A stretch of DNA of 64,000 bases from assembly GCA_025677815.1 (NCBI GenBank), contig JAIXMP010000009.1, positions 744,001-808,000 of the forward strand. The letters run 5' to 3'. The DNA is from Phascolomyces articulosus. Its lineage: Eukaryota; Mucoromycota; Mucoromycetes; Mucorales; Lichtheimiaceae. This document shows positions 44,883-56,190 of this stretch, piece after piece. The position numbers were made by a program, and so were the translations under genes. The first letter of the stretch is position 1. Each line of letters starts with the position of its first letter. The notes below the pieces were generated by a model. It saw only the letters and a program-made list of their open reading frames with translations. It was not told the DNA's origin and made no database searches.

Positions 44883-47224
44883 TCATAATAAAGAAGTATA
44901 CCATCTTTTAATTTTCACAGTTTCTATACACAAAAGGCCTTTTCTTTTAGAAAATTCGGATTTGACACTATACCGTCGCAGAGGGTCCTTGTTCCATTCT
45001 TTTTCAATCAATACATCTTGAATGATTTGAGAGGGTAAACGAACATCGATGGATTGAATATCATGAAGTGCTACAGATTCCAGCGTTTTACTCTTTTGTA
45101 ATAATAATTCCACAAGACCCCGTAAATCCACACTTAAACATCCTTTTCCTAGTGGGTACCATATGGTCAAAGAGATATTGGAAGAAGAAAGAAAATCATC
45201 ATTGTCCTGTTTGAACCAGAATGCTAGACTATTTAAAAAAGGAAAGTCGCTCAAGACACTCAGCAAGGCATGAGTTAGGTTGAAAACACAATGAAGAGCG
45301 AATTCCTGAATCATGGGAGGTTGTCGTTTCTGTGTTGTTATGATAGGGGAGTCATCATTACCGTCATGATGACCAAGAAGCCTGTGCATAAAATAAAGTA
45401 AATATCTTTGATTCTGCTCTTTTTCCATTTCAACATCGTTGGTGAATACAAGGTTGGGTTCCACACGACCCATATGAAGCGGTTTTAATAAAGGTAGATT
45501 GGCTAATGCAAAGAGAACTTGAAAGTTAATATGATCTACCCCAAGGAATTCCACGGTCTCTAATGGTGATCCACAAGAAACGAGTGTGTGAATTTTTCCG
45601 GACTGATTACCTTGGATTGTCGTTCAATCGTATCTTCATCATCATCATTTATACCACGTTGTTGTTGATCATCATCCAGTCGATTTATATTCCAAAGTCT
45701 CCATTGTTTGAGTTTCTTTAAAAGAGAAGCGACTTGCACTGGAAAAACAATAGCAGAATTCTCTTCAATGATCAACTTTTCTAGATTTGGAAGGCGTTGG
45801 AATAACATGAGAACCGCCGCTTCATCTTCTAAATGAATGCATCATGACTTGAATGTATGAACGCGCGGTAACGTTTTCAAATGTCGAAGAATGGATGTAT
45901 CAATATATTGTTTTTTGAGTGTTTGGGGTTGCATATCCAAATGTATCCTCTCCATGGTGGCGTGACATGTATTTAATAATGAAACAATGGCATTGTTCTC
46001 AAAGTCAAGATCATCCAAATGAAGTGTAGTGAGGTGGGGTGGTCGGATCGTATTGAGCGTGGACGCCCAATTGCTTCTGTTGGATAGTATACGCCATGGA
46101 GATCCCACTAATTTTAAACAAGTCAATGTGTTTTGTAACTTTTTTAAATGATCGACGATAAGATCATAATTGTCATGTTCACATATGGCAAGATGATAAA
46201 AGGATGAACGTTGCTCGTTGTTGTTGACATCGTTGGTTGCTATTGCCGATGGAGGCGTTGTTGTTGTGCATGGAAAAATGAACTCGTCCTTACGATGAGG
46301 ATAACTTGTAACCTCATAATAACTACAATCACCCACATAACATATCAAATGAGGGCAATAAGTCAACACATAATCAAGGGATGCTGCTTTGGATTCCAAA
46401 CATTGTCTCGCGCCAATTTTTTCCACACCTGTCCCAATCAAGTATTGAAGGCGAGGGGATTTTTGAAGGAGATGTATTTGATATTGATGAATTGGGAGAA
46501 AGGCTTCTATATGCAAGTAAATCAGTTGATCCAATGGTTTAATACTTTAATAGAGTTGGATGGAATCCTTTATCACCACAGAAAAAAGGACATCAAGATC
46601 ATCTGGATGATTCGAATATTCTGGCCGAAAGGTAAAATGGGTAAGATGAGGACATGCGGTCACTACACTGAGAAAAGCAAAGTTCCAATTATGTCGTTTC
46701 ATCATTAAATGCGTGAGTCGAGAAGAAGCAAGTTGCCGTAACAAGTCCAAGAATTGTTGGTGATGTTCTCTGATTATGCCACTATGGCATACATAAAATT
46801 CTATATACATATAACATTTATTGATACATATGCTTCTAACCGAACAAAACAATTGCATAATGGGATCCTGCTTACCAAGTGATTCAACACCATCACATCC
46901 ACCTTGTAATAACTTTTGTAATACAGTGAAAAGTATATTATAATCATCCATGTCTGTTAAAATAACATTCTTAACATGTGTTCCTAAGCAATGGATCCAA
47001 CGTTGATTATGAATCATACATTGATCTTGTTTTAATAATCGAACTGTTTTCCACTTTTCTGTTGTGTATTGAGGAATAGCATGATACCATGAATGACATG
47101 TCGCCATGCCATTCAAACAGTCATGTTGGTTTAGGTAGGAAAAGATCTTGCTGATAATGTCAAATGGGAATGGGTAAAAAAATTCATCTTGGCTGGAATG
47201 GGATGATAGATTGCTGTCATTCAT
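44883..47224 (-). pseudogene. degraded tandem copy of the F-box/LRR gene
   Basis: The minus-strand reading is colinear with the intact copy at 38977-41380. The F-box is preserved (FDIISKIFSYLNQHDCLNGM), and the first intron is in the same place (donor after GAATCACTTG, acceptor CAGAG). The LRR blocks follow in order, ending at a similar C-terminus. Three lesions break it. A TAA lies in frame after KDSIQLY (46549-46547), followed by readable SIKPLDQLIYLHI. A TGA lies in frame after RVHTFKS (45844-45842), followed by CIHLEDEAAVLM. A frame shift lies near 45570-45610, after which the frame continues as PLETVEFLGVDHINF. Without reads, a misassembly of a live gene cannot be excluded, but three independent lesions argue for a true pseudogene. 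Confidence 0.8.
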
Positions 47225-48954
47225 GGTTTTTTTTTTTTTTTAAAAAAAAAGTAATGCGATATTATTATTATTGTTTTTTGTTCTTGCGTGACGACGCGGT
47301 ACAAGATATAAAGGGAAAAAAAGATGCGGCAAGACTGGCATGAGTATTCAAGGTATCACAAGTAAGGTCATATTTTTCTCAAAAAAGTAAGTGATTGTTG
47401 ATGATTAGCAGCGTACACAAACAATAAAGTTACATCGGAAAGAGAGAGAGAGAGAGAGGACCCTTTTATATACATGTACGTATTAGTTTGGCAGTAGATA
47501 TAATGGTGGAAGTGATTAAAACCACTCACACAGCAATTTCAATATATGATATACATTTCTAACTACTTAAAAGCAGGAAAAATACAGTAATCCGTGCCTT
47601 GCTGAATATATACCCACTTGCGAATATCCTTTTTTTTTTAATACATGCAGTTGTTTCTACGTATAAATCCTTCAACTAAAAAGGCTTGCCCTAAGAAACA
47701 ACCAATAAGCCACCTTCACCAACCCCTTTACATTTCTCCTGGATTATGACCTTTTCCCTGGCACTCACCATCAACTCTATATTATAATGAAAAGCTTTTT
47801 GTCTATCTATCTATATGCATGCATGAGACGTAGAACAAAAAACGATACAACTTTTTTTTTCTCTATACGTACTTTACTTTTTCTCTCCATTATGAATATT
47901 CACAAGACAATAATAAACTTATGTGGAACAAATTGCTATCGTTTTATTTGAACTATTTTTTTTATAAAGCATCAAGGAACAACCACCCCCCCAATAAAAT
48001 TGGCTTATTGGAATTTCTTATGTTGCCTGAATATAACGGTTCGTTTTATTATTATTATTTTGTTTAAATGGTCAAGAAATGTACAACATAAACTTATTTC
48101 TACCCAACAAAAAAAATTCATCATCCACATTGAAAGAATATAAATTGAACAAGAAAAGGAAAACAAGTATCATGTCATCAGATTATATTTTCTGTCAATG
48201 ATTAGAATACTTTAATTATCAACAAATATCCTTTGACATACACCCCAACAAAAAAAAAAAAGCAATTTTTAATCAACCCATATGAAATATACTTCTTGTG
48301 TATGTTCTTTATCGATTTGCAAAAAGAATCATAAGATTTATACCCAAGTATTATAAATTGCTAGTATTATCGCATAAACGCATAATATAATATGAGAAGA
48401 AAGGAATGAGTGGCGTGCTAAATTAAAAATATTGAAATAATATGTGGTGACACTTTGTCATCGTTATTAAAAAGAGTGGGTCCATGCGCTATTATGATTA
48501 TTCTTCGTTGTTCAAAACGCGTGAAAAATATATAATTCTGTACACATTCCTTTTTTTTTTTTATCTAAAAGTGGTGTTTCTTTCTTTATTTTTAGCGATG
48601 ACAACTTTACGTTATAAAGTATAGTATTATTTATTTCTTTTAGTGTAATCGTATACAAGAACACAAAATACCAACAACATATTTTAAATACACAAGAAGA
48701 AGAACCATTGGTTCTCTTGATCAATAAAACGATCCAATCTTTACTTGGAAATAAAAATTGTTATTGTTTTTTGTTGTTGTTGGTTTTTTCTGTTACATCG
48801 ATAACAACAGAAATTAACGCTTGTTGTTTGGGGGATTCCAACAACTTTAGGGGCGAATGGGGTGTTTAAATATATGTATATATTTTTGAACATAAAGCGG
48901 ATTTTGCATAGTAAAACGTAGTCAGATAAAAAAAATAACAATAGAAGCGTTACC
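47225..48954. other. intergenic region
   Basis: A 1.7-kb AT-rich spacer between the dead F-box copy and the AhpD-like gene, which are transcribed divergently. It has an AG dinucleotide run at about 47440-47458 and TTA/TTG-rich tracts. No gene was seen. Confidence 0.5.
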
Positions 48955-50306
48955 ATGACATCACTTGTAAAAGTTCTCGGTGAAATTCAATCGTTATATA
49001 CATCCACTCAAGGAACAGCACGCAATCAAGTATGGTACATTTTAGCTGTAAGTAGGATCTCTATTTTTATTCATTGATTTGTAATGGACCACAAACGAGA
49101 ATCTCGGTAAAAAAAACCGACCATCGTACCAACTATTGAGTAATAACTCATATTCTTCTTCTTTTTTTCGGGGTGTGTGTGTGTGTGTGTGTATGTGTTC
49201 ATTTGGGAATGGGGTCATTGAATTTTACACCATGAAAATAAAAAAAAGGCTGTCGTCATGAGCACCTTGAATCGTGCACAAGATATTCCCACCGTTTATA
49301 AAACAGCCACTCAATCGATTCAACAAGAAGAAGAAAAAGTTCAAGTCATGATGCGACTTCGTGAAGGGATATTTAAAACATTTGCTATTGTGGGATATCC
49401 AAGAGTCATTAATTCTTTACAAGCATTGCAAGCAGATGCACCCAAAGAAATTTTGGCACAATTGCCAACACAACCTATCAGGTAAAAATAATAATAAAAA
49501 AGTGAATGGGGTTTACATTTTTGAAATAGTGGATGAAAGTGTGTGAAGAGAGGTGAATATAATAGTTTTTAAGGTTTTGGATCCTGTCCTTCCTCCCCCC
49601 TCTTCTCCTCGGGGTTTCTTTTTTATGGAGGAAGTATATTATAATAGAGAATAGAGATATCTATGATGTGATGAAATGGGGGAGGAGGACGAACAGAAAA
49701 GGAAAAGGAGATTTTTTTTTGAAAGGAGGGAGTGACAGCAACCAAGGATGGGGATGATTGGGATCGATTGGAAGATAAGGCTTATATATCATCATGATAC
49801 CAATAAAAAAATATTAACTATTTATTTATATTTATATTTATATATAATTGTTTATAATAAACAACAACAACACAACCAAACAAAACTAAAAACAACTCAT
49901 CATCATCATCATCTTTTACGATCTATAATATAAATGGCTATTTTATTTTAGATCGGAATCAACTTGGCATGATATTACACAACAACGTGAACGTGGTAAC
50001 CAATTATTTGATGCGATTTATGAACGCCACTCTGAACGTGTACGAGAACATATGTATCATGCTTATCCAGATTTGGGACAAACGGCTATTCATCATTTAT
50101 ATGGACCTATCTTATCCGAAGCTTCCATTATTTCGGCCAAAGAGACTAGTTTGATCATGGTCGCTGGGTTAATGGTCCAAGATGTCCCTGCTCAATTAAA
50201 GGGTCATCGTTATGGTGCATTGAATTTGGGAAATCAGCAAGAGGATTTAAAGCGTGTGGAAAACTTGGTCGATCTCTTGTCACGCTACTATTCCATTACC
50301 CAGTGA
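48955..50306 (+). CDS. AhpD / carboxymuconolactone decarboxylase-like protein
   Basis: Three exons (48955-49047, 49249-49481, 49952-50306) total 681 nt and encode 226 residues. The start ATG at 48955 gives MTSLVKVLGEIQSLYTSTQG. An internal ATG in exon 2 is a less likely start because exon 1 splices cleanly in frame. The helical core has REGIFKTFAIVGYPRVINSL and, at the end, GHRYGALNLGNQQEDLKRV. These resemble the all-helical AhpD/CMD fold of fungal carboxymuconolactone-decarboxylase-like proteins. The Cys-x-x-Cys redox pair of true AhpD is not present, so peroxidase-type chemistry is not supported. Substrate and cellular location are unknown. The first intron contains a GT-dinucleotide repeat (about 49172-49192). 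Confidence 0.65.
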
Positions 50307-50813
50307 AACTTTATATAAATGTTACCCCACACATACACACACATAAATTTAGCTTCAAAAACAAACCAATGATTGGGGGGTTTTTTATTATTATAGAAAA
50401 AAGGAAGGAATGGGATTATTTTTATAAAGGAGAATAAACAGAAGAGAATGAGGGAAGAGAGGGGGGCCTTGAAGTGGAAATGTTTGTGTGATGGTGTACC
50501 CAAATGAAATAGTTACCCGCGAAAAACCTTGTGTTACTCTCTCTATATACTCTTCTTTACTATCTATTCAATATATAGACATTACTAGTTACTACTCTAT
50601 AAGGATGGATTGATATATTATTGTAATATTAGTATTTTATTATTAGTTTTTATTATACAAAAAAAGAAATTCAAAACTATACAAAAAAAATTAAAGTACA
50701 TCAAACGAAATTATTTACAGGGAACACAAAAAAAAAAAAAGAAAAATAATAAAGAGGAACTACTACTTGGTAAAAAAAAAAGTAAAAGGGTAGATATGAA
50801 AAAAGTAATTTTT
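50307..50813. other. convergent 3' spacer
   Basis: AT-rich spacer between the AhpD-like gene (plus) and the poly-Q F-box/LRR gene (minus), with A-rich tracts at 50650-50800. No gene was seen. Confidence 0.5.
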
Positions 50814-52490
50814 TTAATGAGAAGGAATCATACTAGGTTGAGTTGTTGTTGTTGGCGTTGGAGTGACATAACAAGATCCAGACAATTGTACTTTGATCAT
50901 CTTCTTTTGACCTGTTACTGCTTTCTTGACCCAACTTTCCTCTAAAGCGTTCCAATTGGAAACATCCAATGACTGCAACTGTTTCAATCCATTCAAGACA
51001 TGTAAAAAGTGGTGTTGATCCAATTCTTGAGGGTCCATTTGTTTCTGTTGTTGTTGGCGTTGTCGTTGACGATGACGACGGACTAAATTTGCACCCAATC
51101 GTGTTAATCCAATATGATGTTGTTCCAAAGAATCAATTAAATCCGTCACATGTTGATCAGAAGAACGTTTCAATTTACGTGCCATACCCACATGTTGAAG
51201 ATTGGGACAAGCATCGATCATCCAATCCACCATGGTAGACATACTATTATGGTTGTTCTGACTGAAAAGTGTCAATCGATTCAATTGTAAAAAAGTCATT
51301 TTGGTCCCACACGCTTGAAAGAGCTGTTTGAGATATTTTGGATGATGTTCTTTGGTAGGATTTAATCCAGAACAATCACTGATATCCAAAGTATGCAATT
51401 GAGGTAATTCTTGTACAAGATGAGTGAGTCCAGAGCTGGTCACTCGTTTTAATCCAGCCATGGAAATGGTGGTCAGTTTCTGCTGGGTGTTTAAATAAGA
51501 AATGCCTTGATTGTCGATCAAGATACATCGATTCATGGAAAGTCGTTCCAATTTTTGAACATGACGTGTCAAGAAGAGTAAGCCCAAATGACTCACTCGT
51601 TTACATCCATCGATAGTTAAATCTTGTAAATTAGGACATGAACGTGCAATGTGTGCCATGGAACAATCAGTGGTATGTTGTGGTGGTAAGACGAGTTTAC
51701 GAATAGCCGTACCATATTTTTCTAAATGGATCGGGAATGCATTATTATTCTCAGAGGATGAAGATGATCCAACAGTAGTTGGGGAGGACTGTTGACAATA
51801 CATGTAATCACAAGGAGGTGTCATGGATGATTTCATAAAGAGTGGAAAACAACACACGGGCCCAGTAAGTACTGGGGCTCTCCACAAGATGGGTGTCACG
51901 AGTGCATGCCAACGATGATTGACGAGTGTGCATTGATAAAGATGATGTGGAGAAGCAGTCATTTCAAAGACAACCGTTAAGATTTCATTTGGTAATTGAT
52001 TGATGTAATTGGGTTGCTGTTCTTTATACTGGTGGTGGTGGTGTTGTTTTTTTAGTAAAAATTGTTGCTGTTGCTGTTGCTGTTTTAATTGTTGTTCCGT
52101 ATAATAAAGTGTAAGATAACGTCGTCTCCTCATTATTTTTTCATTTTCCAATTGTTGTGTTCGCTGTTGTTGTGGAGATGAAGAAGAATAAGCATTTTCA
52201 TGTCTCCTATTTGTAGTATAATGATAAGGGTTCTCCTCCTCCTCTTGTTGCTGTTGTTGAAAGAATGAATAATCCTCCTCTTGTTGTTGTTGTTGTTGAT
52301 GTTGTGGCAATTCATAACGATGACGACGAGGGTGAGATGTTTGAGGACGTTGTTGACGTGGTCGCAATTGTTGTTGATTATCATTCATACCAATTTCATA
52401 AACGGCTTGAAAGAAACCTGCAGCATTAGCTACAAGAAGTGTAATCATATCGATCATTCTTAACCAATACTCAATAATAGACCAAATCAT
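50814..52490 (-). CDS. F-box/LRR protein with hydrophobic N-terminus and poly-Q tracts
   Basis: A single-exon frame of 558 residues from the ATG at 52490. Residues 1-34 are hydrophobic (WSIIEYWLRMIDMITLLVAN), unusual for an F-box protein, and may be a membrane anchor. Residues 36-160 are Q/E/H-rich, encoded by CAA/CAG runs. The F-box is at about 164-205 (INQLPNEILTVVFEMTASPH, ending LWRAPVL). Amn1-type leucine-rich repeats follow, with cores such as CPNLQDLTIDGCKRVSHLGL and LPQLHTLDISDCSGL. The protein would be a substrate adaptor of an SCF ubiquitin ligase, related in layout to fungal Grr1/Pof2-type proteins; the target is unknown. The start could instead be internal, after the hydrophobic stretch, but the frame is open to the upstream ATG. 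Confidence 0.82.
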   Translation of the reverse strand: MIWSIIEYWLRMIDMITLLVANAAGFFQAVYEIGMNDNQQQLRPRQQRPQTSHPRRHRYELPQHQQQQQQEEDYSFFQQQQQEEEENPYHYTTNRRHENAYSSSSPQQQRTQQLENEKIMRRRRYLTLYYTEQQLKQQQQQQQFLLKKQHHHHQYKEQQPNYINQLPNEILTVVFEMTASPHHLYQCTLVNHRWHALVTPILWRAPVLTGPVCCFPLFMKSSMTPPCDYMYCQQSSPTTVGSSSSSENNNAFPIHLEKYGTAIRKLVLPPQHTTDCSMAHIARSCPNLQDLTIDGCKRVSHLGLLFLTRHVQKLERLSMNRCILIDNQGISYLNTQQKLTTISMAGLKRVTSSGLTHLVQELPQLHTLDISDCSGLNPTKEHHPKYLKQLFQACGTKMTFLQLNRLTLFSQNNHNSMSTMVDWMIDACPNLQHVGMARKLKRSSDQHVTDLIDSLEQHHIGLTRLGANLVRRHRQRQRQQQQKQMDPQELDQHHFLHVLNGLKQLQSLDVSNWNALEESWVKKAVTGQKKMIKVQLSGSCYVTPTPTTTTQPSMIPSH

Positions 52491-53534
52491 TGTAAAAAAA
52501 TAAAAAATAAAAAAAATAAGGGGGGAAAAGTGGGTTGGATATGATATAAAAAAGAAGAAGAATTGAGGAGAGGAGAAAAAGAAGAGGAAGAAGTGAGAAA
52601 ATAAATAATTTTTTTTTTATTTAAAAAAAAAAAAGGAGAATTTTTTATAGCTTTAAAAAACGATGCATTTTTTTTCTGTACAACAAAAAAAACAGCAACC
52701 CCAATTCTAATTGTTTTTACACTTGGTTACTTGATAAACAATAACAATCATTATAATTCTTTCTTTATTGGTATATATCGTTATTACTACTAACGATCTA
52801 TCCATTCATTCATTCATTCATGCGAAAAAAAACATAATGATATATGCAAAAGGATGCTATAGTGATATAATAAAAAAGATACCTCAATTTTCTCTCACAA
52901 TAATAATATTCTTTAGCTCCATTAATGTGTGGCGTCAAATGATATTTTATAATCGAAAGGGAAGAGAACGAATGGAAAATGATTTAGAAAAAACACCTGG
53001 TGAGAAATCAGAATGATGGGATAAAGAGACAGGTCCGTTACACATTCCATCATGTTTTATTTTCCCCCCAATTTTTTTTCTTTTTTTTAAAAAAAGATAG
53101 ATTTGTTATACGAAAGGGAGGAAGAAGTATGTTTGTGCGGGAATGATCTTATTGTTGGGTATTACAAGTAGCAACAGCAAGGGCCACACACCTATAATCT
53201 ATATTTATAATAATAATAATAATAATAATAAAAGGGCGCGCTTTTTTTTTGTATATGTTTTTTTTACAAAAAAAGTATTAGGTGTAAAAAGAAAAGATGT
53301 TCATCCTCACTAATAACCCTTTTTTTTTGGGGGGGGGAAGAGTAAATGAGAGTGGGAGATCTTCTTTGATGTTTAAGTACCACCTTCGGATAGGATTGTA
53401 AAAGTTACACAATATGAGATTTCACGGGTACTCGTCCTCCGAGTTCCGTTCAGTAGTGTTATCTAACATCCTGCCTAAACTCTCCTCCCCCCCCAATAGC
53501 TTTTCTCTTTCTCTCTCTCTCGTACACACACGGA
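52491..53534. other. divergent promoter region
   Basis: A 1-kb spacer between the divergent F-box/LRR and KXD1-like genes. It contains purine-rich tracts (52545-52600), a TAA trinucleotide repeat at about 53208-53231, poly-T and poly-G runs near 53320-53337, and a CT-rich tract immediately upstream of the KXD1-like ATG (53503-53522). No gene was seen. Confidence 0.5.
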
Positions 53535-54081
53535 ATGACTCTCCCGCAACAAGTAGCTAAAGAACTTATTGATGCTTCGAATCAAGATGATTTAAAACGC
53601 ATGGAGCAAGACCAATTGGAATGGTGAAATAACATTTTTTTTAAAAAAATAGTGTCTTTTATGTTTCTTAAGTTCCATTTTATAAACAGCTTTTTAAATC
53701 TCACTTTGAAACAATGTTCCTTTCTATTGCATGTAGTCTGACCATATATCAATCCACTCACGATCGATTGGAAGCATTTAATGCATTCAGTAAAGCACGG
53801 TATCAAAATATTAATAAACATTTTGAATCACATACCGTCATGTTGAAAGAGATGAAGCGCGATTTGGATAGCGTGTTCACCAAACTAAGGTAAAAATGGA
53901 TGGTGGTGTTTTTAATAGGAGTGGAGTATTATTATAGAGAGCTTGTTGAATACATCTATATTGGTATATTCATGATATATATAATAGAAAAATCAAAAGT
54001 AAATTGGAACAAAAATATCCAAAAGAAATGCAACAAGCAAAAGAAAAACACCCAGCACCTGTTGTCCAAGAAGAAGATTGA
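53535..54081 (+). CDS. KXD1: KxDL-motif protein, BORC/BLOC-1 subunit KXD1
   Basis: Three small exons (53535-53623, 53737-53889, 53988-54081) total 336 nt and encode 111 residues, too fragmented to stand out as one ORF. The second exon carries the family motif in its usual context: a coiled-coil stretch (DRLEAFNAFSKARYQNINKH), then MLKEMKRDLDSVF, where K-x-D-L is KRDL. The third exon continues with a Lys-rich helix (KIKSKLEQKYP), as in animal KXD1. KXD1 is a subunit of the BORC complex, which positions lysosomes, and of BLOC-1-type complexes in yeast endosomes. It would act at the cytosolic face of endosomes or vacuoles. The gene lies 137 bp upstream of adenylosuccinate lyase on the same strand. 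The motif and exon fit make the call strong. Confidence 0.85.
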
Positions 54082-54218
54082 TCGAACGGGATTATAAAAC
54101 AAGCCACCCCGCGACTCAGATTTTACTATTTTTGCATACAATCCTCCATCTCTTTTTTTTCGCGCCTTTTTGTTTCTTTTTTTCCCTACTTTCATAAAAG
54201 AAATAATATATTTCCAAC

Positions 54219-55916
54219 ATGTCACACGATAAATATCAATCCCCATTGACCTCACGTTATGCCTCCAAGGAAATGGCTTATAACTTTTCCGAAGACAAAC
54301 GTTATTCGACTTGGCGTAAACTTTGGCTCAACCTTGCCATTGCCGAACAACGTCTTGGTTTGACTGATATTACGGACCAAGCTATTGAAGAAATGCGCGC
54401 CAATATTGACAACATTGACTATGTGGTTGCTGCTGCTGAAGAAAAGAAGCGTCGTCACGATGTCATGGCTCATGTCCATGCGTTTGGTCAAGTTGCACCT
54501 GCTGCTGCTGGTATTATTCACTTGGGTGCTACTTCTTGTTATGTTACTGGTAAATAAAACCTACTTTTTTTTTCAATGGATATAGCCTTTTGAGAGAGTA
54601 AAAAAAAATAGAGTGAAAAACAACATCAGATTTATTTTTTTCAACTCGTACAAAACATCATTTTAACACCCGGGTCACTTATATATATATATCATAGACA
54701 ATGGTGATTTAATTATTTTGCGTGATGCTTATGACATTGTCATCAAGAAACTCGTTCATGTCATTGATATCTTGACCGAATTCGCCAAAAACTACCGTGC
54801 CTTACCTACCTTGGGTTTCACTCATTTCCAACCTGCTCAATTGGTCACTGTGGGTAAGCGTGCCACTTTATGGATCCAAGAACTCTTGTGGGATTTACGT
54901 AACTTTGAACGTGCTCGCGACGATTTGAAATTACGTGGTGTCAAGGGTACCACAGGTACCCAGGCCTCTTTTATGGCTCTTTTCAATGGAGATCACGACA
55001 AGGTGGAACAATTGGATCAATTGGTCACTGAATTATCTGGTTTTTCTGAAGCTTATCCCGTCTGTGGTCAAACCTATGCTCGTAAGATTGATATTGATGT
55101 CTTGAACCCTCTTTCTGGTTTTGGTGCCACCGCTCACAAGATGGCTACCGATATTCGTTTGTTGGCCAATTTGAAGGAAATTGAAGAACCTTTTGAAAAG
55201 GACCAAATTGGTAGTTCCGCTATGGCTTATAAGCGTAATCCCATGCGTTCTGAACGTGTGTGCTCTCTTTCACGTCATTTGATGGTACTTGTGAATGATG
55301 CTTTGCAAACTTCCGCTGTCCAATGGTTGGAACGTACTTTGGATGATAGTGCCATTCGTCGTATTTCTTTGCCTGAAGCTTTTTTGACGACTGATATCTT
55401 GTTGACCCTTTTGCAAAACATTTGTGAAGGGATGGTTGTTTATCCCAAGGTCATTGAACGTCGTATCAATCAAGAATTACCTTTTATGGCTACTGAAAAT
55501 GTCATTATGGCCATGGTCAAGAAGGGCGGTGATCGTCAAGAATGTCATGAACAAATACGTGTCTTGTCTCATCAAGCGGCTCATGTCGTCAAGATGGAAG
55601 GTGGTGAAAATGATTTGATTGAACGTATCAAGAAGACTGAATATTTCCAACCTATTTGGGATGAGGTATTGTATTTGTGGGTGGTGAATAAAGAAGTAAT
55701 AAAGAAAAATATGTCAAAAGAGAAATTGTGAAATTGATCCCCCGTGTCCTCTTTTTTTTTTTTTTAATTTAGCTTCCCAAGTTGTTGGATCCTTCTACAT
55801 TCATTGGTCGTGCACCTGAACAAGTTGATAGCTTTGTCAAGAAGCATGTTGAACCTGCATTGGCTCCTTATGCTAATGTTCTCAAGGAACGAACCAAGGC
55901 TGAATTATCTGTCTAA
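54219..55916 (+). CDS. ADE13: adenylosuccinate lyase
   Basis: Three exons (54219-54549, 54698-55665, 55773-55916) total 1443 nt and encode 480 residues, the usual size. The enzyme cleaves SAICAR to AICAR and adenylosuccinate to AMP, both with release of fumarate, in cytosolic purine synthesis. Seen in order: [12 protein letters not shown] at the start; [12 protein letters not shown] with the catalytic region His; [14 protein letters not shown] across the first intron; [19 protein letters not shown]; and the fumarase/lyase signature [11 protein letters not shown] in the flexible catalytic loop. The remaining helical C-terminus ends [10 protein letters not shown]. The first intron is 148 nt and the second 107 nt, both GT-AG. 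Identification is essentially certain. Confidence 0.97.
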
Positions 55917-56190
55917 ATTTATTTATAAACTCCCTCAATTATCCTCTCTCTCATAACGTCCTCCTTTTTCTTTTCATCCATTTGACATATATACAACACA
56001 TGGCACTATCACATTTTACAAATCTTTTTTAAAAAAAGTAATTCTTTTTTTGTTTTTACATAGTTTTTCATTTATAAACGCATCAAGATTAAAAAGAAAA
56101 ATTCATATTTTATTATTATACTATATGTATATATAAATAATCCATGGGATGGGGATCGTTTTTTTAATAATAATAACAATACTCTGTCTC

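Noticed and set aside
49172..49192. GT dinucleotide repeat as a regulatory element
   Set aside because: It is a simple microsatellite inside an intron; no evidence of function.
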